Positions 33,490 through 41,867 of a DNA stretch of 64,000 bases are shown piece by piece. How positions within the stretch are numbered: the stretch's first letter is position 1; each line of letters begins with the position of its first letter. A model generated the notes under the pieces. It had not been told where the DNA came from, did no database searches, and saw only the letters and a program-made list of their open reading frames with translations. Origin of the DNA: Saccharopolyspora montiporae (lineage in GTDB: Bacteria > Actinomycetota > Actinomycetes > Mycobacteriales > Pseudonocardiaceae); NCBI RefSeq assembly GCF_015209505.1, contig NZ_JADEYC010000009.1, positions 62,001 to 126,000 on the forward strand, read 5' to 3'. The position numbers and the translations under genes are program-made.

Positions 33490-34330
33490 CGCGCACCGCC
33501 CGCACCGCATCCCGCGCCGCGACCCGGTGCGGATCGGCCAGCAGTTCATCCCACAGCACGTTGATCCCCACCACGAGCAGCACGATCAGGCCCGCCGGCA
33601 GCAGCACCGACCAGGGCGCGACCGACAGACCGTCCTTGTTCGCCGCCACGGACACCGCCCAGTCGGCCGAGGTGGTGTCGAAGCCCAGCCCCAGGAAGTT
33701 CGCCGAGGACAGGAAGTAGATGCCCGCGGCGGTGCGCACCCCGAGATCGGCCGCGACCGGGCGGGCCAGCTCCGGCAGCGCGTAGCGGACGTAGCGGTGC
33801 GTGCGGCTGGCGCCCTGCATGCGCAGCGCGTCCATCACCGGCCCCTGCACCACACCGCGCGCGGCCATCCGCACGAACCGCGCGATCGGCGCGATCAGCG
33901 CCAGCCCCACTGCGCAGGCCACGGCCACCGCCGAACCGTCGGTGCGCAGCGCGGCGACCATGATGATCAGCAGCGACGGCAGGCACAGCAGCACGTCCAC
34001 CGGCCGCATCAGCAGGTCCTCCAGCCACGGCTTCGCGGTGCTCGCCGCGGCGAGCCCGATCAGCGCGCCCACGACGTAGGCGACGAGCACCGTCACCAGC
34101 GTGGTCAGCAGCAGGGTCCGCCCGCCCTGCAGCGCCGCCACCAGCACGTCCCGGCCCAGTCGGTCGGTGCCGAACGGCGACCAGCTCGACGGGCCGAACG
34201 GGCTCTGCCGCTCCTGCGGCCCCAGTTCGGCCAGCAGCGGCCCGAACGCCGCCACCAGCACCGGGATCGCCACCAGCAGCGCGTACAGCCAGCGCAGACG
34301 GCTGGGCCCGCGCGCATTCCCGCAGCTCAT
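33479..34330 (-). CDS. ABC transporter permease, OppC/DppC/NikC type
   Basis: This 283-residue membrane protein has about six transmembrane helices and the DppC-type opening with SPFGTDRLGRDVLVAALQGG. The EAA loop reads GASRTHRYVRYALPELARPV. It pairs with the DppB-type permease whose stop overlaps its start by four bases (ATGA). Together they form the membrane channel of the riboswitch-controlled transporter. Confidence 0.9.
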   Translation of the reverse strand: MSCGNARGPSRLRWLYALLVAIPVLVAAFGPLLAELGPQERQSPFGPSSWSPFGTDRLGRDVLVAALQGGRTLLLTTLVTVLVAYVVGALIGLAAASTAKPWLEDLLMRPVDVLLCLPSLLIIMVAALRTDGSAVAVACAVGLALIAPIARFVRMAARGVVQGPVMDALRMQGASRTHRYVRYALPELARPVAADLGVRTAAGIYFLSSANFLGLGFDTTSADWAVSVAANKDGLSVAPWSVLLPAGLIVLLVVGINVLWDELLADPHRVAARDAVRAVRDGG

Positions 34331-35340
34331 GCGTGCTCCCTGCGCGGCACCATCCGGCGCCCGGCCAGATCGATGCCCAGATTCACCGCGATCGCCACCA
34401 GTCCGGTGATGAGCACGATCGCCAGGATCACCGGCTGGTCCCGGTTGCCGATCGCGTCGATGAGCGCCGAAGCAACCCCGGGCATCACGAACACCGCCTC
34501 CACGATCAGCACCCCGGACAGCAGCCCGTCCCCGGTGCGTCCCAGCTCCTGCACCGCCGACCCGAGCGCGTTCGGCGCGACGTGCCGGACCAGCAGCGAC
34601 CGGCGCGGCACCCCCAGCCGCACGGCCTGGGCGATGTAGGGCTCGTGCATCACCGAGATCACGCCCGCACGCACCAGCCGCACCAGGGGCGCGGCGACGC
34701 GGGCGACCATGACCACCAGCGGCAGCACCAGGTAGCCGGGCTCGGTGAGCATGGTGGACACGTCGGCGCCGAGGAACGTCGCCGGGAACCAGCCGAGTCC
34801 GATGGCCACGTAGGCCACCAGCAGCACCGCCAGCACGAAATCCGGGATCGAGTCGAAGAACACGCTCACCGCGGTGATGGCACGATCGCGCAGCGACCCG
34901 GGGCGCAGACCGGCCGCGAATCCGGCCGCACCGGCCACAGGCAGCAACAGGAGCGTGGTCAGCACCGCCATGATCGCGGTGATCGCGAACGGTTCGGCGA
35001 TGAGCTCGGCGACCGGACCGCCCGTGGCGTAGGAGGTGCCGAGGTCGCCGCGCGCGACCTGCCCCAACCAGTCCGCGAACCGGGTCACCGGCGCGACGTC
35101 CAGCCCGAGCAGCTGCCGGGTCTCGGCGCGCTGCTCGGTGCTGAACGCGTCGCTGCTCTGCACGTCCGCGGCATCGCCGGGCAGCAGCAGGGACAACCCG
35201 AACACCAGCACCAGCAGCACCAGCACCTGGCCCGCACCGATGACCAGGCGCCGCGCGGCGAACCGGCCGAACCCCGTGCCCGCGGTCCGCACGCGTGCGG
35301 GGGCGGTGCGCTCAGCGGATGCCGGCAGCGATCCGGTCAT
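34327..35340 (-). CDS. ABC transporter permease, OppB/DppB/NikB type
   Basis: This 337-residue membrane protein has about six transmembrane helices, the DppB region GLDVAPVTRFADWLGQVARGDLGTSYATG, and an EAA loop near AVRLGVPRRSLLVRHVAPNA. The ATG at 35340 lies inside the end of the methyltransferase gene, overlapping by 29 bases, so translation of the two is coupled. The first 30 residues before the first helix are basic and may be cytosolic. Confidence 0.9.
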   Translation of the reverse strand: MTGSLPASAERTAPARVRTAGTGFGRFAARRLVIGAGQVLVLLVLVFGLSLLLPGDAADVQSSDAFSTEQRAETRQLLGLDVAPVTRFADWLGQVARGDLGTSYATGGPVAELIAEPFAITAIMAVLTTLLLLPVAGAAGFAAGLRPGSLRDRAITAVSVFFDSIPDFVLAVLLVAYVAIGLGWFPATFLGADVSTMLTEPGYLVLPLVVMVARVAAPLVRLVRAGVISVMHEPYIAQAVRLGVPRRSLLVRHVAPNALGSAVQELGRTGDGLLSGVLIVEAVFVMPGVASALIDAIGNRDQPVILAIVLITGLVAIAVNLGIDLAGRRMVPRREHA

Positions 35341-36088
35341 CGCCGACCTGCCAGACGATCCCGGCCTCGGCGAAGCCGGCTTCGCGCAGGAAGTCGAGGT
35401 AGTCGTGCACCGCGGGCCGGTCGGTCACCCGGTGCTCGAAACCGTTCTCCCGGGCCGCGGCCAGCAGGCCGGCGAGCTCCGGAGCCTGCTCGACGGCCTG
35501 CCACCACGCCGCCCAGTCCTCGCTGCGCCGCACTTCGGCGCGCGCGGCCCGCCGCCGGGTGAGCGCCTTGCCGAGCGCGTCGAGCCGCTCACCGCCCGGA
35601 CCTTCATAGAGGTGGTCGCCGTTGACGAACAGGCCGCCGGGCTGCAGCGCACGGCCGCATTCGGCCAGCAGCGCGCGGATCGGCTCCCGGTTCATCCAGT
35701 GCAGCGAGGTGGTGCTGACGAACGCGTCCGGGGCGCGGTCCAGGCCCAGCGCATCGAACCAGGACGGATCGCGCAGGTCCGCGTGCACCAGGCGCAGCCG
35801 GTCGTCGGCGCCGTAGGCGAGGTCGGCCAGGCCCATGAGCAGCGGATCGGCGTCCACGCCGACCACCCGGGCGCCGGGCAGCCGGTCGAGCAGCCGGACG
35901 GCCAGCGAGCCCGGACCGACCCCGAGGTCCACGATGAGCGGGTCCAGGCGCTGCAGCAGTTCGTCGAGCACATCGGCGATCACCGCGAACCGCTCCTCGC
36001 GGTCGGGCATGTAGTGCTCCTGCTGGCGGTCCCAGCGGTCCAGCCAGTGCAGGGCCTGCTCGCGGGTGGGAGTTGACGTGCTGGTCAT
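35312..36088 (-). CDS. class I SAM-dependent methyltransferase embedded in the ABC transporter operon
   Basis: This 258-residue protein has the Rossmann motif I IVDLGVGPGSLAVRLLDRLP (motif I to helix A, about residues 51-70), motif II VVGVDADPLLM, LVHADLRDP and a motif IV-like DAFVSTTSLHW. It sits between the substrate-binding protein and the first permease, and overlaps the permease gene by 29 bases. Nothing in the sequence defines the methyl acceptor. In a transporter operon under a B12 riboswitch it could modify a chelator or a corrinoid, but that is inference. It could also be unrelated to transport and simply co-regulated. Confidence 0.85.
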   Translation of the reverse strand: MTSTSTPTREQALHWLDRWDRQQEHYMPDREERFAVIADVLDELLQRLDPLIVDLGVGPGSLAVRLLDRLPGARVVGVDADPLLMGLADLAYGADDRLRLVHADLRDPSWFDALGLDRAPDAFVSTTSLHWMNREPIRALLAECGRALQPGGLFVNGDHLYEGPGGERLDALGKALTRRRAARAEVRRSEDWAAWWQAVEQAPELAGLLAAARENGFEHRVTDRPAVHDYLDFLREAGFAEAGIVWQVGDDRIAAGIR

Positions 36089-36139
36089 CTGCGTCCTCTG
36101 CTACGGATTCGGTCGTGTGCCAGGGGTTTTCCCGGCACG

Positions 36140-37687
36140 TCAGCCGGTGACGTCGTCGAAGCGCACCCACCCGAACGAGTTCGGCACGCCGGTGGGGATG
36201 CCGCGGTACTCGGCGTTGGCGGCGTTATGCCAGTAGGTGTTCGCGAAGAAGATGAAACCGCCCCGGTCGTACTGGATCTCGTGCATCCGCCGGTAGATCG
36301 CCGCGCGCTCCTCGTCGGACCGGGTCGCCTGGGCGCGGGCGAACAGCGCGTCGAACTCCGGATCCGACCAGTTCGTGCGGTTCTGCGGCGATCCCGTGAC
36401 CAGCCGGGACGCGAAGTGGTTGGGCACCGGCAGCGGTCCGGACTGGCCCATCGTCAGCTCGCCGCGGTCCAGCGTCTCGGAGTAGTAGGTGTCCTTGGAG
36501 CCCACCACCACGTTGACCCGCACCCCGGCCTTCGCGGCGTGCTCGGCGAACAGGTGCGCGGCTTCCACGAGCCCGGACGAGACTTCCGCGGTGAACAGGT
36601 CGAACCTCAGGTTCTCCGCCCCCGCCCTGCGCAACAGGGTCTTCGCACGCTGCGGGTCGTACCCGTGCTGCGGGAGTTCGGCGTAGTACTCGAATCCGGC
36701 GCCGAACACGTCGTTGGACACGTCGCCCTCGCCCTCGAAGGCGACCTTGACCATCTCCTCGCGGTCGGCCAGCAACATGAGCGCGCGCCGCACGTCGGGG
36801 TTGTCGAACGGCGGCCGGTCCGTCTTCATCGCGAAGTAGTGGATCCCGCTGTTCGGCGTGGTGTTCACCGCTACCCGGTCGTTGCCGCGCAGCGTGCGCG
36901 CGGCGGCCGGCGTGATGCTGTCCGCGAAATCGGCCTGCCCGCCCTGCAGCGTGTTCAGCCGCGCGTCCGAATCGGCACTGAGGATGCGCAGCTGCCGGAT
37001 CGCGGGGGCGCCGTTCCAGTGCTGCTCGTAACTGGTGCCGCTGAACTCCTTGCCCGGCTCGAACGACTCGAACCGGAACGGGCCGGTGCCGACCGGGTCG
37101 ACGAAGTCCCGCGTGCCGTTCTGCACGATCCGCGTCCCATAGGCGGCCAGCGCAGTCCGGAACTCGAAATCCGGTTTCTTCAGCGCGATCTCCACGGTGC
37201 GCGGGTCCACGACGCGCGATTCGCGCAGGTTCACGTGTTCCAACGTGGTCGCGGCGATGAACGCGTCGGGCTCCCCGCCGCCGAGGATCCGGCTGATCGT
37301 GTACAGCACGTCGTCGCCGGTGAACGTCGAGCCGTCGTGCCAGCGCGCATCGCGCAGCGCCAGCCGCCACCGGGTCCCGTCCGCGTTGGGTTCGGCGCGC
37401 TCGGCCAGCCGCGGGATCGGCTTCATCTGGTCATCGACCTCGAACAACCCGTCATAGACGGCCTTGAGTCGGGCCTCGTCGATGAACATGTGGCTGGTGC
37501 CGGGATCGAACGCCTCGTCGGCGCCGGAACCCTCCATGACCGCGGAGAACGAGTCGATCGAGCCACCCGCGGACGAACCGGACGAACCACCGCACCCGGT
37601 GACCAGCGCACCGGCCGCCGCAGCGCCGCCGATCAGGAAACCCCTCCTGCCGAGCCTCCCGGCAATCCCGCGTTCGCCCACCTGCAT
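36140..37687 (-). CDS. ABC transporter substrate-binding lipoprotein, family 5 (Opp/Dpp/Nik)
   Basis: This 515-residue extracytoplasmic solute receptor has a Tat signal with RRGFLI at residues 14-19 and lipobox LVTGC with Cys32. A full SBP_bac_5 domain follows: RWRLALRDARWHDGSTFTGDDV near residue 130, VPVPNHFASRL and ALFARAQ toward the end. The ATG at 37687 follows AGGGGAGTCAGC. It is the first gene of a five-gene operon with a methyltransferase, two permeases and a double ATPase. A cobalamin riboswitch lies 110 bases upstream. Cobalt, nickel, a corrinoid or a metal chelate is thus a better cargo guess than peptides, though binding residues cannot tell. Confidence 0.9.
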   Translation of the reverse strand: MQVGERGIAGRLGRRGFLIGGAAAAGALVTGCGGSSGSSAGGSIDSFSAVMEGSGADEAFDPGTSHMFIDEARLKAVYDGLFEVDDQMKPIPRLAERAEPNADGTRWRLALRDARWHDGSTFTGDDVLYTISRILGGGEPDAFIAATTLEHVNLRESRVVDPRTVEIALKKPDFEFRTALAAYGTRIVQNGTRDFVDPVGTGPFRFESFEPGKEFSGTSYEQHWNGAPAIRQLRILSADSDARLNTLQGGQADFADSITPAAARTLRGNDRVAVNTTPNSGIHYFAMKTDRPPFDNPDVRRALMLLADREEMVKVAFEGEGDVSNDVFGAGFEYYAELPQHGYDPQRAKTLLRRAGAENLRFDLFTAEVSSGLVEAAHLFAEHAAKAGVRVNVVVGSKDTYYSETLDRGELTMGQSGPLPVPNHFASRLVTGSPQNRTNWSDPEFDALFARAQATRSDEERAAIYRRMHEIQYDRGGFIFFANTYWHNAANAEYRGIPTGVPNSFGWVRFDDVTG

Positions 37688-37794
37688 GCTGACTCCCCTC
37701 GCGTCCGGGTCGGACCGCGCGGGGAGCGTGCTGGGCACGAGACCGCAGCCGGCGGCTCGTGCGGCACCGACCATCCCGCGTGGCGTGACCGCTC

Positions 37795-37910
37795 ATCTCT
37801 CGGCGCGCAGGTGTCTGGCTCCGACCCACCGCTCGGCGGGCCTCACAGTTGCGGGGCAGCCCCGGATTCGCACCGGTGTTCCCTGGACGCGCACGGGCAT
37901 CCTACGGACG
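37795..37910 (-). promoter_or_regulatory. cobalamin riboswitch upstream of the ABC transporter operon
   Basis: On the minus strand the leader reads cagggaacaccggtgcgaa, then tccgggg, followed by ctgccccgcaactgtga, and later ggagccagacacctgcgcg. These are the conserved B12-box elements of RF00174-type riboswitches: GGTG-GAATCC, CCCGC-ACTGT, and AG-C-GA-ACCTGC. The boundaries are approximate. The 3' end lies about 110 bases before the substrate-binding protein ATG. No terminator stem was evident in that gap, so control of translation is more likely. High adenosylcobalamin should switch the operon off. Confidence 0.9.
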
Positions 37911-38124
37911 AGTGACATCCAGCGATAGCGGCCCGGCACCGCGAGGTGTCGCATATCTCGTGCGCACAGCCCTTTACCCGGGAGTCGCGAACCGGGAACA
38001 CCGCTGCGCAGCAGGGCCCTCGTCGCGCGCGGTGTCCGGGCGAACGCCCGTCGTCGCCGAAACCGACCGACGCGCGCGGTCTCTGCTACAAGGGAGCCGA
38101 CGTCCACCGACCGAGGAGCACGCC

Positions 38125-38550
38125 GTGCCCGAACACCGCATCCGCACCTTCCTCATGTTCCAAGGCGGGGCCGAGGAAGCCATCCAGCACTACACCGCAC
38201 TGCTGCCGGACGCGCGCATCGAGCACATCGAGCGCTACGGGCCGGACGGGCCGGGCGCTGCGGGAAGCGTCCACCGAGCCACGTTCACGCTGCTCGGCCA
38301 GGCATTCGAGTGCATCGACAGCCCGATCAGCCACGATTTCGGCTTCACCCCTGCGATCTCGCTGTTCGTCGACTGCGCCGACGAGCCCGAGTTCGATCAG
38401 CTGCACCGGGGCCTGGTCGACGGCGGGCAGGAACTGATGCCCCCGGACGACTACGGCTTCAGCCGGCGCTTCGTCTGGCTGGTGGACCGGCACGGGGTGT
38501 CCTGGCAGATCAACCTCCCGCACGAGGCCGGTCCGGGCACCACCGGGTGA
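38125..38550 (+). CDS. VOC family protein (PhnB/3-demethylubiquinone methyltransferase-like glyoxalase fold)
   Basis: This 141-residue vicinal-oxygen-chelate protein begins PEHRIRTFLMFQGGAEEAI and shows YTALLPDARIEHIERYG, FTLLGQAFECIDSPI, and FVWLVDRHGVSWQINLP, the PhnB-like signature. Such small proteins bind a metal and act on varied substrates; the reaction here is unknown. The GTG at 38125 follows GAGGAGCACGCC. It is divergent from the riboswitch operon and 60 bases before the next hydrolase, possibly co-transcribed. Confidence 0.85.
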   Translation: MPEHRIRTFLMFQGGAEEAIQHYTALLPDARIEHIERYGPDGPGAAGSVHRATFTLLGQAFECIDSPISHDFGFTPAISLFVDCADEPEFDQLHRGLVDGGQELMPPDDYGFSRRFVWLVDRHGVSWQINLPHEAGPGTTG

Positions 38551-38609
38551 GTGTCGCCGCAGCGCGCGCCGGGTAATCGCTGCGCAACACCACCGCTTTG
38601 GAGGTTGCC

Positions 38610-39344
38610 ATGGCCCAGCTCGCGACGGAACCAGTGACCCTGAAGACGCCGGGCGGGGAACTCGAAGGCGATCTGGTGATCCCAGACCAGGCCACCTCGA
38701 TCGTGCTTTTCGCGCACGGGTCGGGCAGTTCGCGCCGCAGCCCGCGCAACCGCGCCGTGGCTGAAGCGCTGCGCACCGCCGGTTACGGCACGCTGCTGAT
38801 GGACCTGCTCACCCGGGACGAGGCCGCGTTCGACCAGCAGACGCAGCAGTTGCGGTTCGACGTGGACCTGCTCGCCGAACGCCTGGTACCCGCGGTCGAC
38901 GCGCTGGGCGACTGGCCGAGCACCCGCGGGCGGTACGTGGGCCTGTTCGGCGCGAGCACCGGGGCGGCCGCCGCGCTCAAGGCCGCGGCCCGGCGCCCGG
39001 ACCGGGTGGGCGCCCTGGTGTCCCGCGGTGGGCGCCCGGACCTCGGCGGGGACGCGCTCGCCTCGGTCGAGGCCCCGACGCTGCTCATCGTCGGCGGCAA
39101 CGACCGGGAGGTGCTCAACCTCAACCGCCAGGCCGCCGGGTTGATGACCTCGCTGCCCCTGGCCGATGTCTCGATCGAGATCGTGCCCGGTGCGGGCCAC
39201 CTGTTCGAGGAACCGGGCGCGCTGGAACACGTGTCCGCTTCCGCGGCCGCCTGGCTCCGGCACTACCTCGGCGCAGCGCCGAACGCCTCGGAGGGCGGGC
39301 ACTTCAAACCACCGGAACCACGCCGCAGACCACCGACCAGCTGA
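38610..39344 (+). CDS. alpha/beta hydrolase, dienelactone hydrolase-like
   Basis: This 244-residue protein has the oxyanion stretch IVLFAHGSGSSRRSPRN, the nucleophile elbow GLFGASTGAA with Ser, the acid Asp in IVGGNDREVL, and the catalytic His in VPGAGHLFEEPG. It belongs to the DLH-like group often found in actinobacteria next to phosphoribosyltransferases; none is here. Substrate unknown. The ATG at 38610 follows TTTGGAGGTTGCC. Confidence 0.85.
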   Translation: MAQLATEPVTLKTPGGELEGDLVIPDQATSIVLFAHGSGSSRRSPRNRAVAEALRTAGYGTLLMDLLTRDEAAFDQQTQQLRFDVDLLAERLVPAVDALGDWPSTRGRYVGLFGASTGAAAALKAAARRPDRVGALVSRGGRPDLGGDALASVEAPTLLIVGGNDREVLNLNRQAAGLMTSLPLADVSIEIVPGAGHLFEEPGALEHVSASAAAWLRHYLGAAPNASEGGHFKPPEPRRRPPTS

Positions 39345-39354
39345 GGACGGGAGC

Positions 39355-40098
39355 TCAGCGCGGCATCCGGCGCCACACGAACTGCGGAACCAGGCGCATC
39401 CCGGCGAACACCCAGCGCAGCACGCGCGGGACCCAGACCACGCGGCTGCCGCGGCGCAGCCCGCGGATGGTCGCGTCGGCCACCTGGTCCGGTGTGCTCG
39501 ACCACGGCGCCGGATCCATCCCGCCGGTCATCCGCCCGATCACGAACCCGGGCCGCACGATGAGCAGACGCACCCCGCTGCCGACGAGCGCATCGGCCAG
39601 ACCGCTGGCGAACCCGTCCAGCCCGGCCTTGGCCGAGCCGTACACGTAGTTGGCGCGGCGCACCCGCACGCCGGCCACCGAGGAATAGACGACGATCCGC
39701 CCGCTGCCCTGCTCGCGCAGCAGGTCGGCCAGCCGGGTCAGCACGGCCACATGCGCGACGTAGTCGGTGTGCACGATCTGCACGGCGTGCTCGGCGTCGT
39801 GCTCGGCGCGGGTCTGGTCGCCGAGGATCCCGAAACTCGTCACCACCACCGAGATCGGCCCGTGCTGCCGGAACAGCTCGTCGAGGACCCGCTGGTGCGT
39901 GTCCAGGGCAGCGGCGTCGAACTCGGCGCGCACCACCTCGGTGGCCCCGGCCTGGCGCAGCGCGGCTTCCTCACCGTCCAGTTCGGCGCTGCGTCGCGCG
40001 GCCAGCACCACCTTCCGGTGGCCGCGCGCGGCGAGCCGCTGCGCTACCGCCGCCCCGATCTCACTGCGCCCGCCGAGCACCAGAACCGTTCCGCTCAT
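39355..40098 (-). CDS. short-chain dehydrogenase of the DprE2 (decaprenylphosphoryl-2-keto-ribose reductase) type
   Basis: This 247-residue SDR has the NAD(P) motif VLVLGGRSEIGAAVAQRLA, then VVTSFGILGDQ and YSSVAGVRVRRANYVYGSAK with the YxxxK pair, and GLDGFASGLADALVGSGVR. The VRRANYVYGS(A/T)KAGLDGF block and the ending QFVWRRMP are the DprE2 pattern. In mycobacteria DprE2 with DprE1 makes decaprenylphosphoryl arabinose for arabinan. No dprE1 is beside it, so it may be a paralogue with another substrate. The ATG at 40098 fits the family start; the ribosome binding site is weak. Confidence 0.8.
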   Translation of the reverse strand: MSGTVLVLGGRSEIGAAVAQRLAARGHRKVVLAARRSAELDGEEAALRQAGATEVVRAEFDAAALDTHQRVLDELFRQHGPISVVVTSFGILGDQTRAEHDAEHAVQIVHTDYVAHVAVLTRLADLLREQGSGRIVVYSSVAGVRVRRANYVYGSAKAGLDGFASGLADALVGSGVRLLIVRPGFVIGRMTGGMDPAPWSSTPDQVADATIRGLRRGSRVVWVPRVLRWVFAGMRLVPQFVWRRMPR

Positions 40099-40344
40099 CT
40101 TGGCGAGTCTGCCACCCGGCGACCGGCGCCGATTCCCGGCGGCCCCCTGATCAGCCCGTACTCGGCAAAGACGCGCTCCGGCCGCGGCGGATGCGCGGTT
40201 CAGCGCACCGATCACTGAGCCGAACGGACTACGACTGCAGCACGTAACGGACGTTTACCGGCCGGTTGGCGCACGCATAGGCTGGCGAACCGGTCGCGAT
40301 CATGAGCAGGCGGCCGCGAGCGGAAGGGCAGGACGAGGCGCAGC

Positions 40345-41160
40345 ATGGACTCTGTGGACGAGCCGCGGATCGACACGACCCGGCCCAGCATCGCCCGGGT
40401 GTACGACGCGTTCGTCGGCGGCAAGGACAACTTCGAGGTGGACCGGGAGGTCTACCGCACGCTGCTGGATGTCGCCCCGGAAGCCGCCGAGGTCGGGCGG
40501 CAGTGCCGCGCGTGGCTCATCCGGGTCGTCCGGTTCCTCAGCGGGCAGGCCGGGATCGACCAGTTCCTGGACCTGGGCTCGGGCCTGCCGACCGCGGAGA
40601 ACACGCACCAGGCCGCGCAGCGGCTCAACCCGGACGCGCACGTCGTCTACGTGGACAACGATCCGGCGGTGGCTGCGCACGGGCGCGCGCTGCTGGAGGA
40701 GAACGACCGCACCCACTTCGCCGTCGCGGACCTGCGCGAGCCGGAGCGGATCCTGGCGCACCAGGCGGTGGTCCGGAACATCGACCTCAGCAGGCCGGTG
40801 GGCCTGATCCAGTGCAACACGCTGCACCACGTCACCGATGAGGACGATCCGGCCGGCATCATGCAGCGCTACCTCGCCGCGTTGGCGCCGGGTTCGTTCG
40901 CCGCGATCTCGCACCTGCACAACCCGGGCGACGGCAGCGAGCAGGCCGACCTGGCCGAGGAGAGCCAGCGCCGGTTCAACGCGATGATGGGCAGCTGCTT
41001 CTACCGCGGGCACGCGGAGATCCGGGCGATGTTCGGGGATCTGGAGATGATCGACCCCGGCCTGACCCACCTGCACGCGTGGTGGCCGGACGGTCCGCAG
41101 CTGGGCCCGCCCTCGACGGGCGACCACCTGCTGCTGGGCGGGGTCGGCCGCAAGAACTGA
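40345..41160 (+). CDS. SAM-dependent methyltransferase, PF04672 (DUF574) family
   Basis: This 271-residue protein has the family opening RPSIARVYDAFVGGKDNFEV at about residues 13-32, then FLDLGSGLPTAENTHQAAQR and VVYVDNDPAVAAHGRALL, the SAM-binding segments. NTLHHVTDEDDP is a further family mark. These enzymes are abundant in actinobacteria and mostly uncharacterised. The ATG at 40345 follows GACGAGGCGCAGC. The gene points toward the conservon, whose genes converge on it; no functional tie is known. Confidence 0.88.
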   Translation: MDSVDEPRIDTTRPSIARVYDAFVGGKDNFEVDREVYRTLLDVAPEAAEVGRQCRAWLIRVVRFLSGQAGIDQFLDLGSGLPTAENTHQAAQRLNPDAHVVYVDNDPAVAAHGRALLEENDRTHFAVADLREPERILAHQAVVRNIDLSRPVGLIQCNTLHHVTDEDDPAGIMQRYLAALAPGSFAAISHLHNPGDGSEQADLAEESQRRFNAMMGSCFYRGHAEIRAMFGDLEMIDPGLTHLHAWWPDGPQLGPPSTGDHLLLGGVGRKN

Positions 41161-41249
41161 CGGCACCGGGTTCCCGGGACGCGGCGTACTGCGCCGCACC
41201 CCGGCCCGCCGGGCACTCCGCGGCGCACCGCCGAGGCCCGGCGCCACCG

Positions 41250-41867
41250 TCATCCGGAGTACTTGGCCGCCCAGTGCCGCATCGCGTGCTCGACCAGGCT
41301 GATCAACGTGCGCTTGGTGGATTCGCGATCCCGCGCATCGCACGGGCCCATCGGCACGTCCGGCCCGATGGCCATCGCCTCCCGGACCTGCTCCGCGGTG
41401 TGCAGCATGTTCCCGTCGAAGCAGTTCACCCCGACCAGGTAGGGCAACCCGCGGTCCTCGAAGAAGTCGATGGCCGAGAACGAGTCCGCCAACCGCCGGG
41501 TGTCCACGAGCACGATCGCACCGATCGCACCGCGCACCAGGTCGTCCCACATGAACCAGAACCGCTGCTGCCCGGGCGTGCCGAACAGGTAGAGGATCAG
41601 GTCCGAATCCAGGGAGATGCGGCCGAAGTCCATCGCGACCGTGGTCGTCGACTTGTCCGGCGTCGCGGCCAGGTCGTCCACGCCCTGGCTGGCCTCGGTC
41701 ATCACTGCTTCCGTGGTCAGCGGCATGATCTCGGAGACGGAGCCGACGAACGTCGTCTTCCCGACACCGAAACCACCTGCGACCACGATCTTCGCCGACG
41801 TCGTGCCGCCCTTGCTGGCCGGCTGCGGCGGGGTGGCTCGGGGGGCGCTAAAGCCGACGGAGTCCAC
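41250..41867 (-). CDS. conservon Ras-like GTPase (CvnD type)
   Basis: This 205-residue small GTPase has the P-loop GGFGVGKTTFVG at about residues 31-42, the switch region STTTVAMDFGRISL, the G3-like FGTPGQQRF, and a G4-like GVNCFDG. It belongs to the MglA/CvnD group of prokaryotic GTPases. The GTG at 41867 overlaps the DUF742 gene by 20 bases. It is the last gene of a four-gene conservon. Family knowledge: Cvn proteins form a membrane-associated sensor that resembles eukaryotic G-protein systems and affects differentiation and antibiotic output in Streptomyces. Confidence 0.92.
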   Translation of the reverse strand: MDSVGFSAPRATPPQPASKGGTTSAKIVVAGGFGVGKTTFVGSVSEIMPLTTEAVMTEASQGVDDLAATPDKSTTTVAMDFGRISLDSDLILYLFGTPGQQRFWFMWDDLVRGAIGAIVLVDTRRLADSFSAIDFFEDRGLPYLVGVNCFDGNMLHTAEQVREAMAIGPDVPMGPCDARDRESTKRTLISLVEHAMRHWAAKYSG

